From CAZCDS01 sp964497585 (GTDB taxonomy: Bacteria > Desulfobacterota > Desulfomonilia > Desulfomonilales > Desulfomonilaceae), in NCBI GenBank assembly GCA_964497585.1, contig CAZCDS010000032.1, positions 6,315 through 70,314 on the forward strand: DNA of 64,000 nucleotides, read 5' to 3'. The translations under genes and the position numbers were made by a program. Positions 17,489 through 27,075 of the stretch are shown piece after piece. The first letter of the stretch is position 1. Each line of letters opens with the position of its first letter. The notes under the pieces are model-generated. The model was not told the DNA's origin and ran no database searches. It saw nothing but the letters and a program-made list of their open reading frames with translations.

Positions 17489-18874
17489 GTGATGCCTCAG
17501 CGAGGTATAGGCTCATTTCGTGACCCGAGTGGATTCGTGTTCACGGATGGCGGTGAGCTTTTGCGACAGGTTAACCTGGGATATAGAGACAACTATGACT
17601 ACCTGTTTCAGTCAGGGCTCTACGATGCCCTGGTCAAAGAAGATCTTTTGATACCACACGTAGAGGTCGATCCGCGGCGCCGGCGGTCGGACAGTGCTTA
17701 CGTCGTCATCAAACCTGAACTCATACCCTTCGTGTCCTATCCCTACGAATGGAGTTTCAGCCAGCTCAAATCGGCGGCACTCCACACCCTCGAGATTCAG
17801 AAGATCGCGATCCGCCACCGCATGTCCCTCAAGGACTGCTCGGCCTATAACATCCAGTTCAGAAACGGCAGGCCCGTATTCATCGACACGCTGTCATTCG
17901 AACACTACGAGGAAGGGGTTCCATGGAATGCCTTCAGACAATTTTGTCAACACTTCCTCGCGCCGTTGGCCATTATGAGCCTAAGGGACGTTCGGTTGGG
18001 GCAGTTGCTCAGATCCTACGTTGACGGGATTCCTTTGGATCTCGCCAGCTCGCTTCTGCCCTACCGGAGCTGGTTCTCGCTGTCTTTGCTCCTGAACATT
18101 CATCTGCATGCCGGAACCCAGAAGCGCTATGCCCATCGGCCGACCGCGCGTCCCACACGCAAGATAGGTCGTCGAGGCTTAATGGGCATCATCGACAATT
18201 TGCAGTCCGGCGTCGAAAACCTGAGTTGGCGCCCGATGTCTGCAGAGTGGGGAAATTATTATGAAGAGACCAATTACTCTCCGGAAGCGATGGACCACAA
18301 GAAAGAGATTGTCGCTCGTTTCCTCAAGCTGGCCGCGGCGCAAACGGTGTGGGATTTGGGGGCGAACACGGGGCTTTTCAGTCGAATAGCCAGTAACAGA
18401 GGCGTGCATACCGTTTCGTTTGACGCGGATCCCGCGGCCGTTGAAACGAACTACCTGGAGAGCGTTGAACGGGGCGATACGCACCTTTTACCTCTCCTGC
18501 TGGACCTGACCAATCCCAGTGCAAACATGGGTTGGGCGAACAACGAGAGGAAGTCTCTCCTCGACCGGGGCCCGGCCGACACGGTACTGGCGCTCGCGTT
18601 GGTACATCATCTGGCTATCTCCAATAATACGCCGCTGCAGATGATCGCAGCATTCCTGACTCGGATCTCCAGATCACTTATCATCGAATTTGTACCCAAG
18701 AGCGATTCCCAGGTTCAGAGACTTCTTCAAAGCAGGGAGGACATCTTTCCGAATTACGACGAAGAGTCCTTCAGGGAAGTCTTCGGTCGATATTTTGCCC
18801 TGCGGGAACACGCAAAGATCACGGGATCCGAAAGGACGATCTACTTCATGGAACGAGCAGAGACTGCAAACTGA
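17489..18874 (+). CDS. NoeA-like SAM-dependent methyltransferase
   Basis: 461-residue protein whose C-terminal half contains the SAM-binding motif I WDLGANTGLFSRIA (about residue 287) followed by an acidic residue in VSFDADP. The N-terminal half (YNIQFRNGRPVFIDTLSFE) matches the NoeA nodulation/polysaccharide methyltransferase group, where it precedes the methyltransferase fold. The start is GTG ATG at 17489, with GAGGAG five bases upstream. It probably methylates a sugar of the exopolysaccharide in the cytoplasm; substrate unknown. Confidence 0.75.
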   Translation: MMPQRGIGSFRDPSGFVFTDGGELLRQVNLGYRDNYDYLFQSGLYDALVKEDLLIPHVEVDPRRRRSDSAYVVIKPELIPFVSYPYEWSFSQLKSAALHTLEIQKIAIRHRMSLKDCSAYNIQFRNGRPVFIDTLSFEHYEEGVPWNAFRQFCQHFLAPLAIMSLRDVRLGQLLRSYVDGIPLDLASSLLPYRSWFSLSLLLNIHLHAGTQKRYAHRPTARPTRKIGRRGLMGIIDNLQSGVENLSWRPMSAEWGNYYEETNYSPEAMDHKKEIVARFLKLAAAQTVWDLGANTGLFSRIASNRGVHTVSFDADPAAVETNYLESVERGDTHLLPLLLDLTNPSANMGWANNERKSLLDRGPADTVLALALVHHLAISNNTPLQMIAAFLTRISRSLIIEFVPKSDSQVQRLLQSREDIFPNYDEESFREVFGRYFALREHAKITGSERTIYFMERAETAN

Positions 18875-19421
18875 CGACACCGTGTGCTTCACTCCACATT
18901 TCTTGCGATACATCTGACCCTGTCCTTGTGGTCCCACAATGCCGACCAGATTCCTCTGGGGGATGTGCTTGCTCCGAACGCGGTTACCGCCGAGGCCACG
19001 CCTATCCTGTTCCCGTGGCTGAAATTCCTCCTGAGGGATTACGCTCACAGTCCGCGCGGGCAACTGCCTCTGCCCTCTTAGATCTGTTCTCGTACGGTCA
19101 TAGAGAATTCCCTCTCACCAGCATGAGTTGAACCAGCGTCCCGGCCATCGGTAACGGATATTTGTTGGCGACTTGGGGTCTCCTGTTGATGGTGAGCTGG
19201 TGCACATCGTGCGGTCATCGGTAACCATTCACCGGACAATTCGCCTGATGCCAATTGCAGCCTGGGTTCTGCCGGTGAAAGTCGAGTCCCAGGATTCCTG
19301 ATCCAGCAGCTTACCGGTCGAAGATCAGACATACTGCGATCAGCCGGGCGGACCACGCATGCTGAGACACGCGGGATTAGACTTGGCCGTCTAACTTGGT
19401 GAAGGGCGGCTTCGTGCCTTT
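18875..19421. other. Intergenic region before the first CgeB-like glycosyltransferase
   Basis: 547 bp without a supported gene. Imperfect repeats of CATCGGTAAC occur (19146 and 19216 regions). No promoter or terminator stands out. Confidence 0.45.
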
Positions 19422-20729
19422 GTGCTTGAACTTCTTTTCCGCGATGTTCTCTCAGTGGACCGCACTTGTGGAGTCATCGTCTTGCGCAAGAGGCTGAGGA
19501 ACCGACTCAAAGATATCGGCCCGGTCAACAGGGTCTGGACCGCGTTTCGTTCACGTCACCACGACTGGTTGATTGAGAAGGAGCAGCTTGAGTACGAACA
19601 GCGTGCGCTCGCCATGGGGCTCTCCTTGGCTGAAGAACCGGCTTCCGAAACGTACCGCAAGCTTAAGGAGCGGCTTTCGAAGAGGGGAATCGCGTGGCCG
19701 CCGCAGTCCCAGGGGCGCCCGTTGTATGTTGTCTTCTGTACCGACTCATGCCAGGTGCTGGAACAGGTAAACATTCCCCCCGAAATCTCAAGGATAGGTA
19801 GGTGTACTGCGTACTACGTTGATGACCGGATTGCATCCCAGGAAGTCTCCCTCTCGGCCACAAGGGAATTCGTGGACGGAGATTTGCCGTCATTTCTTGA
19901 AGCAGTGCAAAGAGAACAACCTGTGGATATGCTATTGTCGTATCTTTCCGGGTCTCACGTTTCCGCGGCGGCAATTCAGCAGATCAATGACCTCGGGATT
20001 CCTACCTTCTTCTTTCACCTGGATGACCGGCTGCACTTTCGCAGCAGAAAGTCAGAAGATCAATGGACCGGCCCGGCAGACGTCTGTTCAGCGTACGATC
20101 TCAACCTGACGAATGCGCCGATCTCCCTGGTTAAGTATCGCGTTGAGGGGGGGCTGGCACTCTTCTGGCCGCAGGCTGCGAATCGGGATCTGTGCCGTCC
20201 CAGACACCTGCCCTTCAGGTACGACGTGTCGTTCGTCGGCGCCAGGTACGGGAAGCGCCCATTGTTCGTAGACTATCTGCGAAAGAACGGAATCAATGTG
20301 GAATGCTTCGGACCAGGGTGGCCCAACGGTCCGCTCACCTCCGGGCGCATGATGGAGGTGTACGCGCAGAGCCGCATCAACCTCGGGTTCGGGTACGTGG
20401 GATACAGCAATCATCAGTGCTTGAAGGGGCGGGACTTCGAAGTGCCCATGTGCGGCGCACTCTATCTGACGACACACAACGAGGATCTCCCACGGGCCTA
20501 TCGAATCGGCGAAGAGATAGTGACGTACAGGAATAGGGAGGACTGCCTGGCAAAGATCCGAGAGCTGTTGGGCGATCCGGATTGGTGCGAGCGGATTCGT
20601 GTTGCAGCCAGGGGAGCCTGTCTCCGGAGGCATACCCGTGAGGTAAGGATAAGGGCTCTTTTGGAATGCAAACCTGCCATACCCAGGTACGAGGGCAGGG
20701 CCGTCGAGCTCTCGGATCGCCGACCCTGA
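19422..20729 (+). CDS. CgeB-like glycosyltransferase (spore maturation protein family)
   Basis: About 435 residues from a GTG start at 19422. The C-terminal half has the pattern of the CgeB/Glyco_trans_1_2 group: VSFVGARYGKRPLFVDYL, then YAQSRINLGFGYVG and RDFEVPMCGALYLT, the nucleotide-sugar site of GT-B enzymes. The N-terminal part is not recognised. The ribosome site is weak, so the true start could be downstream. Probably adds a sugar to the lipid-linked exopolysaccharide unit at the cytoplasmic face. A related gene lies at 21703, with a methyltransferase between them. Confidence 0.75.
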   Translation: MLELLFRDVLSVDRTCGVIVLRKRLRNRLKDIGPVNRVWTAFRSRHHDWLIEKEQLEYEQRALAMGLSLAEEPASETYRKLKERLSKRGIAWPPQSQGRPLYVVFCTDSCQVLEQVNIPPEISRIGRCTAYYVDDRIASQEVSLSATREFVDGDLPSFLEAVQREQPVDMLLSYLSGSHVSAAAIQQINDLGIPTFFFHLDDRLHFRSRKSEDQWTGPADVCSAYDLNLTNAPISLVKYRVEGGLALFWPQAANRDLCRPRHLPFRYDVSFVGARYGKRPLFVDYLRKNGINVECFGPGWPNGPLTSGRMMEVYAQSRINLGFGYVGYSNHQCLKGRDFEVPMCGALYLTTHNEDLPRAYRIGEEIVTYRNREDCLAKIRELLGDPDWCERIRVAARGACLRRHTREVRIRALLECKPAIPRYEGRAVELSDRRP

Positions 20730-20829
20730 TTTCAAGCTCAATCCGGAGCGATTCAAAGAGCCGTTTGAAGAGCACGGACCGGCGGGCGCTGTGGAGCTCA
20801 CAGACTTCCTGTACGGGTGAGGGCACCGA

Positions 20830-21552
20830 GTGTTTTACCGGGAACGTATATATCAATCGTACCGATCAACCTTTCTCGGTCATGATCGTCCCGCCAGACC
20901 GGATGACGTGCACCAGGCGGCACGCTCGTATCGGTTCTACTTCAGAGGCTTCATCTCTCCCGACAAGGATTCCCGAATCCTGGATGTGGGTTGTGGGTCA
21001 GGGATAATCCTCAAATGGTTGAAGCAGGAGGGCTATAGGCATGTGACGGGGATCGATGTGAGCCCCGAACAGGTGGAAGCTGCCCGCGAGAGGCTCGACA
21101 ATATTATCCAGGGAGAGGGCGTGAGCTTTCTCTCAACCCGTAGTGAAGAATTTGATCTCATAATCGCCGTGGACCTCATCGAGCACCTGAAAAAGGAGGA
21201 ACTGCTTGAATTCCTCGACGCGTGCAGAGATGCACTGCGCCGCGGGGGATGTCTCCTCGTGCAAACTCCCAACCTGGCAGCCCCAAGAGGACCGGCACTT
21301 CGATACGGCGATTTCACGCACGAACTCGGCTTGACGCCCACCGGCCTGCGGAGTCTTTTTCGTCTTGCCGGCTTTGACAACTATGAGGCCAGGGAATGTG
21401 GGCCGGTTCCTCACGGTGTCTTATCCAGCTTGCGTTTCGTAATGTGGCGGGTCATGAGACTGTGGCCGCTGATCTTCGACTACGTCGAAATTGGCGGCAA
21501 TGAGTTCCCCGTCTACACGAGAAACTTCATTGCCACTGCGGTGAAGCGTTGA
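20830..21552 (+). CDS. Class I SAM-dependent methyltransferase
   Basis: 240 residues. Motif I is ILDVGCGSGIILKWL (about residues 50-64), then GIDVSPEQVEAA and the FDLIIAVDLIEHL region, all typical of the Methyltransf_11/23 fold. The GTG start at 20830 gives MFYRERIY. It sits between two CgeB-like glycosyltransferase genes, so a sugar O-methylation or similar tailoring of the polysaccharide is likely. Substrate not identifiable. Confidence 0.85.
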   Translation: MFYRERIYQSYRSTFLGHDRPARPDDVHQAARSYRFYFRGFISPDKDSRILDVGCGSGIILKWLKQEGYRHVTGIDVSPEQVEAARERLDNIIQGEGVSFLSTRSEEFDLIIAVDLIEHLKKEELLEFLDACRDALRRGGCLLVQTPNLAAPRGPALRYGDFTHELGLTPTGLRSLFRLAGFDNYEARECGPVPHGVLSSLRFVMWRVMRLWPLIFDYVEIGGNEFPVYTRNFIATAVKR

Positions 21553-21702
21553 ACTGGGAACGGACCGGATACTCCGCGGCTCGTTTGGCAAGGAGCAGTG
21601 GGTTGCACACGCTTCGTTCCGGTAGTCGCCGAGTGGTTTCTCATCGCCCATCTTTGGTACTCAACTACAATGCGGCCCGGTCAAGGGTGTTAGGACAGGG
21701 GG

Positions 21703-22776
21703 ATGGTTGTGGCTGATCGCTGCCCTTTGAGGATCCTGTACATCGCTCATCGAGACAGTGGAAGTTGCAAATCCCGTCGCATAGGCCTGGAGAACCTGGG
21801 GCACCAGGTGGAAATCGTGAACTTCTTCGATCACGTCAAGACCGCGCACGCTCTGGCGGCTACCATCTATGCTCGCACGCTCTGCGGACCCGCGGTATCG
21901 AGTTTCAACCGTGAGATCCTACGTCGTGCGAAAGAGAATCATTATCATTGGGCCTGGGTGGACAAGGGCACCATGGTTTTTCCCCCCGTGATCAGGGCAT
22001 TGAAATCCATGGGCCTGTTCACCATACACCACATGACGGATGACTTTTTCAACCCGCGCTATCGGACGTACTTCCGCAATATGAAACGAGCGATCCTCGA
22101 TTATCATGTACATCTTACGAGCAATGTATACAATGTGCGTGAACTGCTGGAGATGGGCGCCCCGCATGCAGTCCAGACCCACCTGGGATTCGATCCCGAA
22201 TTCATCTGGCCGGAGGGCGAGGTTCCGGCCGGCAGGGACCGGTACAGGAACGATGTCACATTCGTCGGTTTTTGGAGGCCCCACATTGACGATTACCTGG
22301 TCCTGCTTTTGGAAAACGGGATAGATTTCCGATCCTGGGGTGCACGGTTCGCTCGATCGCCTTTCCGCCGGCGGTACGGCGACCGATGCGTGAGCGGCGG
22401 GGTAACCGACGAATATCCCTGGATCTACGCTTCCGCGAAGATAGGGCTCTGCTTTCTCAATCGGGACAATCGCAACACTTCCACAATGCGCTCCTTCGAG
22501 ATTCCCGCCGTCGGGACGTTCATGCTGGGAGAGCGAACCGACGAGCACCTCCAGTTCTTTGAAGAAGGCAAAGAGGCCGAGTTCTTCGATTCGCCTCGGG
22601 AGATGCTCAAAAAGACCCGCTACTATCTCACCCACGACGAAGAACGAGCGCGGATCGCCAAAGCCGGTTACGAGCGATGTCTCAAGTCCGACTACTCCTT
22701 TGCCGGAAGGATCCGACGCGACCTGGAAAAGATCATGCCAATCTATGAGGAATTTCTCGACGGCAGTCGGAAGTAA
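21703..22776 (+). CDS. CgeB-like glycosyltransferase
   Basis: 357 residues, GT-B fold. Signature pieces: VTFVGFWRPHIDDYL, YASAKIGLCFLNRDN, MRSFEIPAVGTFML and the HLQFFEEGKEAEFFDS segment, typical of the CgeB/Glyco_trans_1_2 family. It starts at the ATG at 21703. Second copy of the family in the cluster, divergent from the 19422 gene, so each probably forms a different linkage in the exopolysaccharide repeat. Confidence 0.82.
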   Translation: MVVADRCPLRILYIAHRDSGSCKSRRIGLENLGHQVEIVNFFDHVKTAHALAATIYARTLCGPAVSSFNREILRRAKENHYHWAWVDKGTMVFPPVIRALKSMGLFTIHHMTDDFFNPRYRTYFRNMKRAILDYHVHLTSNVYNVRELLEMGAPHAVQTHLGFDPEFIWPEGEVPAGRDRYRNDVTFVGFWRPHIDDYLVLLLENGIDFRSWGARFARSPFRRRYGDRCVSGGVTDEYPWIYASAKIGLCFLNRDNRNTSTMRSFEIPAVGTFMLGERTDEHLQFFEEGKEAEFFDSPREMLKKTRYYLTHDEERARIAKAGYERCLKSDYSFAGRIRRDLEKIMPIYEEFLDGSRK

Positions 22777-22910
22777 AGTGTCGCATGAATGACGTTCCAC
22801 TGTTCGGAGTTCAGGCCTCATGATGCTGGTGTACCCAGGTCGCGAACACCGATTCCGGCATCACCGCTTTCGTTAAGCCGATTGCCAGGACGGGAAGTCG
22901 CGGGATCGGA

Positions 22911-24008
22911 ATGAGAGATTCACAGAAACCTGTCTACGTATTTCGGCCCGGTCAACTGGGCGATTCCCTGGTTGCCTTGCCTGCGATTCATGCCCTGAGG
23001 GAAGCTACGGAAGGTTCGCGCTTGATTCTGATCACCGACCGCGTTCCCGGTGAAGCAATGGTTCCCTCGACTGCGGTCTTTGCACGGACGGGTCTGTTCT
23101 CAAGGATACTCACTTACGTTCCCTTGAATCGTTCCCGGATCGTCGGCACCCTCGGTCTCGGCTCAATAGCCGCCTCCATTCGCAGGATCGGGAAGGGACC
23201 TCTCCTCTACCTGGTGAACAACGGCTCTCCTGAAGGGATGATAAGGAGACATCGATTCTTCTTTGAGAAGCTCTGCGGTCTTGAGTTGATAGGCCTGACG
23301 GACGCCTCCGAGACCTACCTGGTGCGCGATGACAACGCTCGTCTCTCGCCTTGCATCCCCGAACATCAGCGCCTCTTCAATATTGTGCGGAGGCATTTCG
23401 ATCTGTGCGAACCAGGTTGTCCCGACGAGCTGCTCCCGCGAGCGGAGCAAGACCGGCTGGCGGTGAACACCTATTTCAAACCAGTCCCGCCGCGTCGAAC
23501 CTGTGTCGCGTTTGGTCCGGGCAGCAAGATGCCGGCCAAACGATGGCCGAGGGATCGATTCGCCGCGGTCGGTAATTACCTTATCCACGAACGGGGCGTC
23601 TGGCCGATCATATTCGGAGGTCCGGAGGATCGACCGATGGGTGATGAACTCCTGGGGCGGTGGCGCGGTACCGGTACGAACCTCTGTGGCATCTCGGTCT
23701 CGGAGGCAGCCGAAGCCTTACGACGATGCGCCTGTTACGTGGGCAACGATACGGGTACGATGCATCTGGCAGCGTCCGTGGGGCTGAGGTGCATGGGCAT
23801 CTTTTCCGCTCGAGACGCACCCGGACGATGGGTGCCGTACGGAAACGGTCATGTAGTTCTCAGGAAGGCGGCTCCGTGCGAAGGGTGCATGAGCATCGTG
23901 TGTCCACAAAAGACTCACCCATGCCTGGCCGAAATCGGTATCCGCGACGTACTTGAGGCAGTGGACGAAGTGATGAACGGTGACTCATCATCTCGCACTT
24001 CCTGCTAA
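22911..24008 (+). CDS. Glycosyltransferase family 9 (heptosyltransferase-like)
   Basis: 365 residues. The family start VFRPGQLGDSLVALPAIHAL is well conserved, as is the nucleotide-sugar site YVGNDTGTMHLAASVG and the C-terminal CEGCMSIVCP cysteine segment. GT9 enzymes transfer heptose or related sugars from ADP- or other nucleotide donors. Within an exopolysaccharide cluster it may use a different sugar than the LPS-core enzymes. The ATG at 22911 follows a GGGATCGGA stretch. Confidence 0.88.
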   Translation: MRDSQKPVYVFRPGQLGDSLVALPAIHALREATEGSRLILITDRVPGEAMVPSTAVFARTGLFSRILTYVPLNRSRIVGTLGLGSIAASIRRIGKGPLLYLVNNGSPEGMIRRHRFFFEKLCGLELIGLTDASETYLVRDDNARLSPCIPEHQRLFNIVRRHFDLCEPGCPDELLPRAEQDRLAVNTYFKPVPPRRTCVAFGPGSKMPAKRWPRDRFAAVGNYLIHERGVWPIIFGGPEDRPMGDELLGRWRGTGTNLCGISVSEAAEALRRCACYVGNDTGTMHLAASVGLRCMGIFSARDAPGRWVPYGNGHVVLRKAAPCEGCMSIVCPQKTHPCLAEIGIRDVLEAVDEVMNGDSSSRTSC

Positions 24009-24347
24009 GGAGTTCACGGGCGTCGCAGACGAGGAAAATCCGCTGAGGATCTTGCGTCCGTAGCCCCGAGACTCCCGTGAAGCAAAGGCCTCTCCTGCCG
24101 ATTACGCCTTGCGCACGATTCGGCCGGAGAGCGGATTCGGATGCCTCCTCGCGCTGCTCAACATGGATCCTCTGAACCAAACCTTTCGGAAGGTCTGACA
24201 ATAGCCTACCTCTACCATCCGACAAAGGAAGCACGAGGGACAGAAGTGACCCGTGGCAATTGTCCGGCCTGATACGGATTCGATTCACTCCGAGGCCCGA
24301 CGATGCCGGACAGCATAGTATCCTGACGAATCGGGGTAGACGGACAC
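24009..24347. other. Intergenic region with a dyad after the GT9 gene
   Basis: 339 bp without a gene. TTCACGGG (about 24013-24020) and CCCGTGAA (about 24073-24080) form an 8-bp dyad just after the GT9 stop. No T-run follows, so it is not a standard terminator. Confidence 0.4.
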
Positions 24348-25622
24348 ATGCGAGTACTCCACCTGATTCCCTATTACAAGCCGGCATGGAAGCTCGGCGG
24401 GCCGGTTCGATCGGTCAGCCTGCTCTGCGAAGGCCTGGCCGACCTGGGTGTCCAGGTGGAAGTACTCACCACCAACGCAGCCGGTGGACGCGACCGGCTG
24501 GACGTCGAGGTCGGGAGATCCCATTGCCTGGACGGAGTTCACGTGACCTACCTGCACCACCAGAGACCCGAACGATACTACTTCACACCGAGACTTCGCT
24601 CGCTCATACGGCAGCGACTTGACGAATTCGACATCATCCATAGAACAGGTGTATTCACCTTCTTCAACATAGCTGCGTCCTATTTCCCGCGCAGGGCTCG
24701 GGTTCCTTTTGTCGTCTCGCCCAGAGGTTCCTTCATGCCGAACGCGATGCGCCGTCACATGGTCAAGCACCTGAAAAAAGCTGTCTATGCGCGTCTGATC
24801 GAGAGGCATGTCGTGGGAAGAGCCGCGGCCGTCCACTGCACGACTGACATGGAGCTTCGGGCTCTACGGGAATTCTTCCCCAATGCTTCCGCATTCGTCG
24901 TTCCCAATGGGATTGATGTGGAAGGGTTCGAGAGGCTCCCTCGTCCGGGGATGCTAAGAAAGCGCCTGGGAATTTCCGAAGGCAGCCATGTCTTCCTGTA
25001 CGTCGGACGCCTTCACCGCCACAAGGGTCTTGATCTCTCGATCCGGGCGCTCTCCACCTTGGCATGCAAGGGTTTGGACCTCAGCTTGATTGTGGTGGGC
25101 GGGCCCGAAGTGGGGTCGGCGGAGGAATGGAAGGATCTCGCAAAACGTCTGAATTTCGCGCATCGATGCCATTTTGTCGGTCAGGTGGACGAAGACAGGA
25201 AACCGCTATACTTGGCGGACGCGGACACGCTTATCCTGAATTCCTATTCGGAGAATTTCGGGATCAGCGTTGCCGAGGCTCTTGTCTGCGGCCTGCCCGT
25301 GCTCATTTCGGACAACGTTGGGCTTGCGGACTGGGTGTCCGAAAACCGCGCAGGAATGGTCGTTCCGCAGGACGTTGCGTGCATCGCACAGGCCGCGCAA
25401 ACCATGGTCACGAATCGAAAAATGTTCCAGGACGCGATGATTGGCGCGCGAAAGGCTGCTCAGGTTGAGTTCGGGCACAGAGTCTGCGCGGGCCGAATGC
25501 TCGAGGAGTACCGCTCCATCATCGAGAGCGGGAGACCCCTCGGCCGGGTAACCGCGTCTCGCCCTGAGGACCTGTTCATGTCCGGTCCGCATGACGTGGT
25601 GGAGGGGCAGGCCGCCCTATGA
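24348..25622 (+). CDS. Glycosyltransferase family 4
   Basis: 424 residues, GT-B fold. It begins MRVLHLIPYYKPAWKLGGP, with the acceptor-domain motif typical of GT4 (GGP at residues 18-20). The donor-side motif is FLYVGRLHRHKGLDLSI and the EX7E-type region ENFGISVAEALVCGLPV. Start ATG at 24348. Its last codons overlap the start of a 33-residue ORF (ATGA). Probably adds a hexose or amino sugar during repeat-unit synthesis in the cytoplasm. Confidence 0.9.
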   Translation: MRVLHLIPYYKPAWKLGGPVRSVSLLCEGLADLGVQVEVLTTNAAGGRDRLDVEVGRSHCLDGVHVTYLHHQRPERYYFTPRLRSLIRQRLDEFDIIHRTGVFTFFNIAASYFPRRARVPFVVSPRGSFMPNAMRRHMVKHLKKAVYARLIERHVVGRAAAVHCTTDMELRALREFFPNASAFVVPNGIDVEGFERLPRPGMLRKRLGISEGSHVFLYVGRLHRHKGLDLSIRALSTLACKGLDLSLIVVGGPEVGSAEEWKDLAKRLNFAHRCHFVGQVDEDRKPLYLADADTLILNSYSENFGISVAEALVCGLPVLISDNVGLADWVSENRAGMVVPQDVACIAQAAQTMVTNRKMFQDAMIGARKAAQVEFGHRVCAGRMLEEYRSIIESGRPLGRVTASRPEDLFMSGPHDVVEGQAAL

Positions 25623-25720
25623 AAAAGGTCTTCGTTCCTGCGGTAATCGTTTTCGTGTCGCTGTGCCTGTCCCGTGTCGGTCAATACCTTGCATCGTTCA
25701 TCAGCACGAGACTCGAGTGA
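25619..25720 (+). CDS. Putative 33-residue membrane peptide translationally coupled to a glycosyltransferase
   Basis: The ATG at 25619 overlaps the TGA of the preceding glycosyltransferase (ATGA), and GGAGGGG lies about ten bases upstream. The peptide starts MKKVFVPAVIVFVSLCLSR and would form one membrane helix or an uncleaved signal peptide, ending in a short polar tail. Next gene: a second GT4 glycosyltransferase after 42 bp. Coupling and hydrophobicity favour a real small gene, but so short a frame could be chance. No family recognised. Confidence 0.4.
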   Translation: MKKVFVPAVIVFVSLCLSRVGQYLASFISTRLE

Positions 25721-25762
25721 AAATCTCCCATTCTAAAGCATGGGTGTAAGGCTGCTGAGACA

Positions 25763-27064
25763 ATGAAAGTGGTTCTGGTCTGCCCGGTCTATCCGCCGGA
25801 GATACTGCCTTCTGGGGTGATGCTGTCGCAGTTGGCGAGCTATTTGGTTTCCAGGGGAGACGATGTGGAGGTGCTCACTGCATTCCCCAGTCTGCACGAA
25901 GGCAGGGTCTTTCCTGGCTACCGAAGAAGCTTCTGGAAGACCTCGCACGAGAACCGCGTTCGGGTTGTTCGATGCTTTTCCTTTGTCATAGGCACGGAAC
26001 GCAGATCTCTATGGCGCGTCCTTTCGCACCTCTCCTTCGCACTTATGGCGAGCCTACGGCTGGCGTTTTCGCGCAGGCCGGACCTCGCGATCATCGAGTC
26101 ATTTCCCGTAATCAGCTCCCCGATCATTCTGATGTGTGCCAAACTCAAAGGCATTCCGTGCGTCAACTATATAAAGGACCTGTACCCGGAGAGTGCGGAG
26201 GATGCCGGACTGATCAAACGGTATGGAATGCTCAGCCGGGCTGAGCTCTGGCTGGACCGCCTGACGTGCCGGCACGCGGATCTGAATCTGGTCCTCTCGG
26301 AGACTTTTCGCCAAATCCTCGTGGAGACCCGCGGTATTCAGCAGGACAAGATCGAAGTGGTGCACGATTGGATCGACGGTTCCCGGCTCAAGCCGGTCTC
26401 GGGAAACAATGCCTGGCGGCAGGAACAGAACATCCCCGAGGCAACGTACGTGGCGATGTTTGCAGGGACCATGGGCCTGGCAAGCGGTGCGGAAGTGCTG
26501 GTGGCCGTGGCGGATGAGCTTCGGTCACGGCTCGCGGACGACATACTTGTCCTCTGCATCGGCGAGGGCCTCTTGAAACCGAAAATGATCCGGGATGCCG
26601 TTGAGCGGAAGCTGGAAAACATCCGGTTCCTCCCCTTCCAGCCCGAAGCGCGACTCGCCGAGGTTCTATCGACTGCGGATGCGTTTCTGCTCACCATGGC
26701 TGCCGACCACGCAACCTCATCGGTTCCGAGCAAATTGATCACGTATCTGGCCATGGGCAGACCCATACTCTGCTCCGTTGATTCGCTATCGCCCATCGCA
26801 TCGCAGGTGCTGGAAGCGGACTGCGGCATCGTGGTCGGGAGCGGCGATCATCTCGCCATTGCCGACGCGCTGATCCAAATGGCAGAAGACAGGGAATCGT
26901 GGCTGCACAAGGGCTTGAATGGTCGCCGATATTTCGGAAGGCATTTCAACATGCCTGCCGCGATGAAACGATTCGAGGATCGGGTCCTCGGCCGGATCGC
27001 ATGTTCCAAAGACTCCATCCGGTACCCCTCCGTTCACGCTGGCACGAAACAAGAATTTCCATAG
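25763..27064 (+). CDS. Glycosyltransferase family 4 (WbuB-like)
   Basis: 433 residues. It begins MKVVLVCPVYPPE; the middle has KDLYPESAEDAGLI, typical of WbuB-like enzymes, and the C-terminal donor domain has AMFAGTMGLASGAEVLV and SSVPSKLITYLAMGRPIL. The homologous WbuB group transfers amino-deoxy-sugars such as L-FucNAc in O-antigen synthesis; the sugar here is unknown. The gene fits with the DegT aminotransferase that makes an amino sugar precursor in the same cluster. Confidence 0.88.
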   Translation: MKVVLVCPVYPPEILPSGVMLSQLASYLVSRGDDVEVLTAFPSLHEGRVFPGYRRSFWKTSHENRVRVVRCFSFVIGTERRSLWRVLSHLSFALMASLRLAFSRRPDLAIIESFPVISSPIILMCAKLKGIPCVNYIKDLYPESAEDAGLIKRYGMLSRAELWLDRLTCRHADLNLVLSETFRQILVETRGIQQDKIEVVHDWIDGSRLKPVSGNNAWRQEQNIPEATYVAMFAGTMGLASGAEVLVAVADELRSRLADDILVLCIGEGLLKPKMIRDAVERKLENIRFLPFQPEARLAEVLSTADAFLLTMAADHATSSVPSKLITYLAMGRPILCSVDSLSPIASQVLEADCGIVVGSGDHLAIADALIQMAEDRESWLHKGLNGRRYFGRHFNMPAAMKRFEDRVLGRIACSKDSIRYPSVHAGTKQEFP

Positions 27065-27075
27065 CATGGCCCAAG

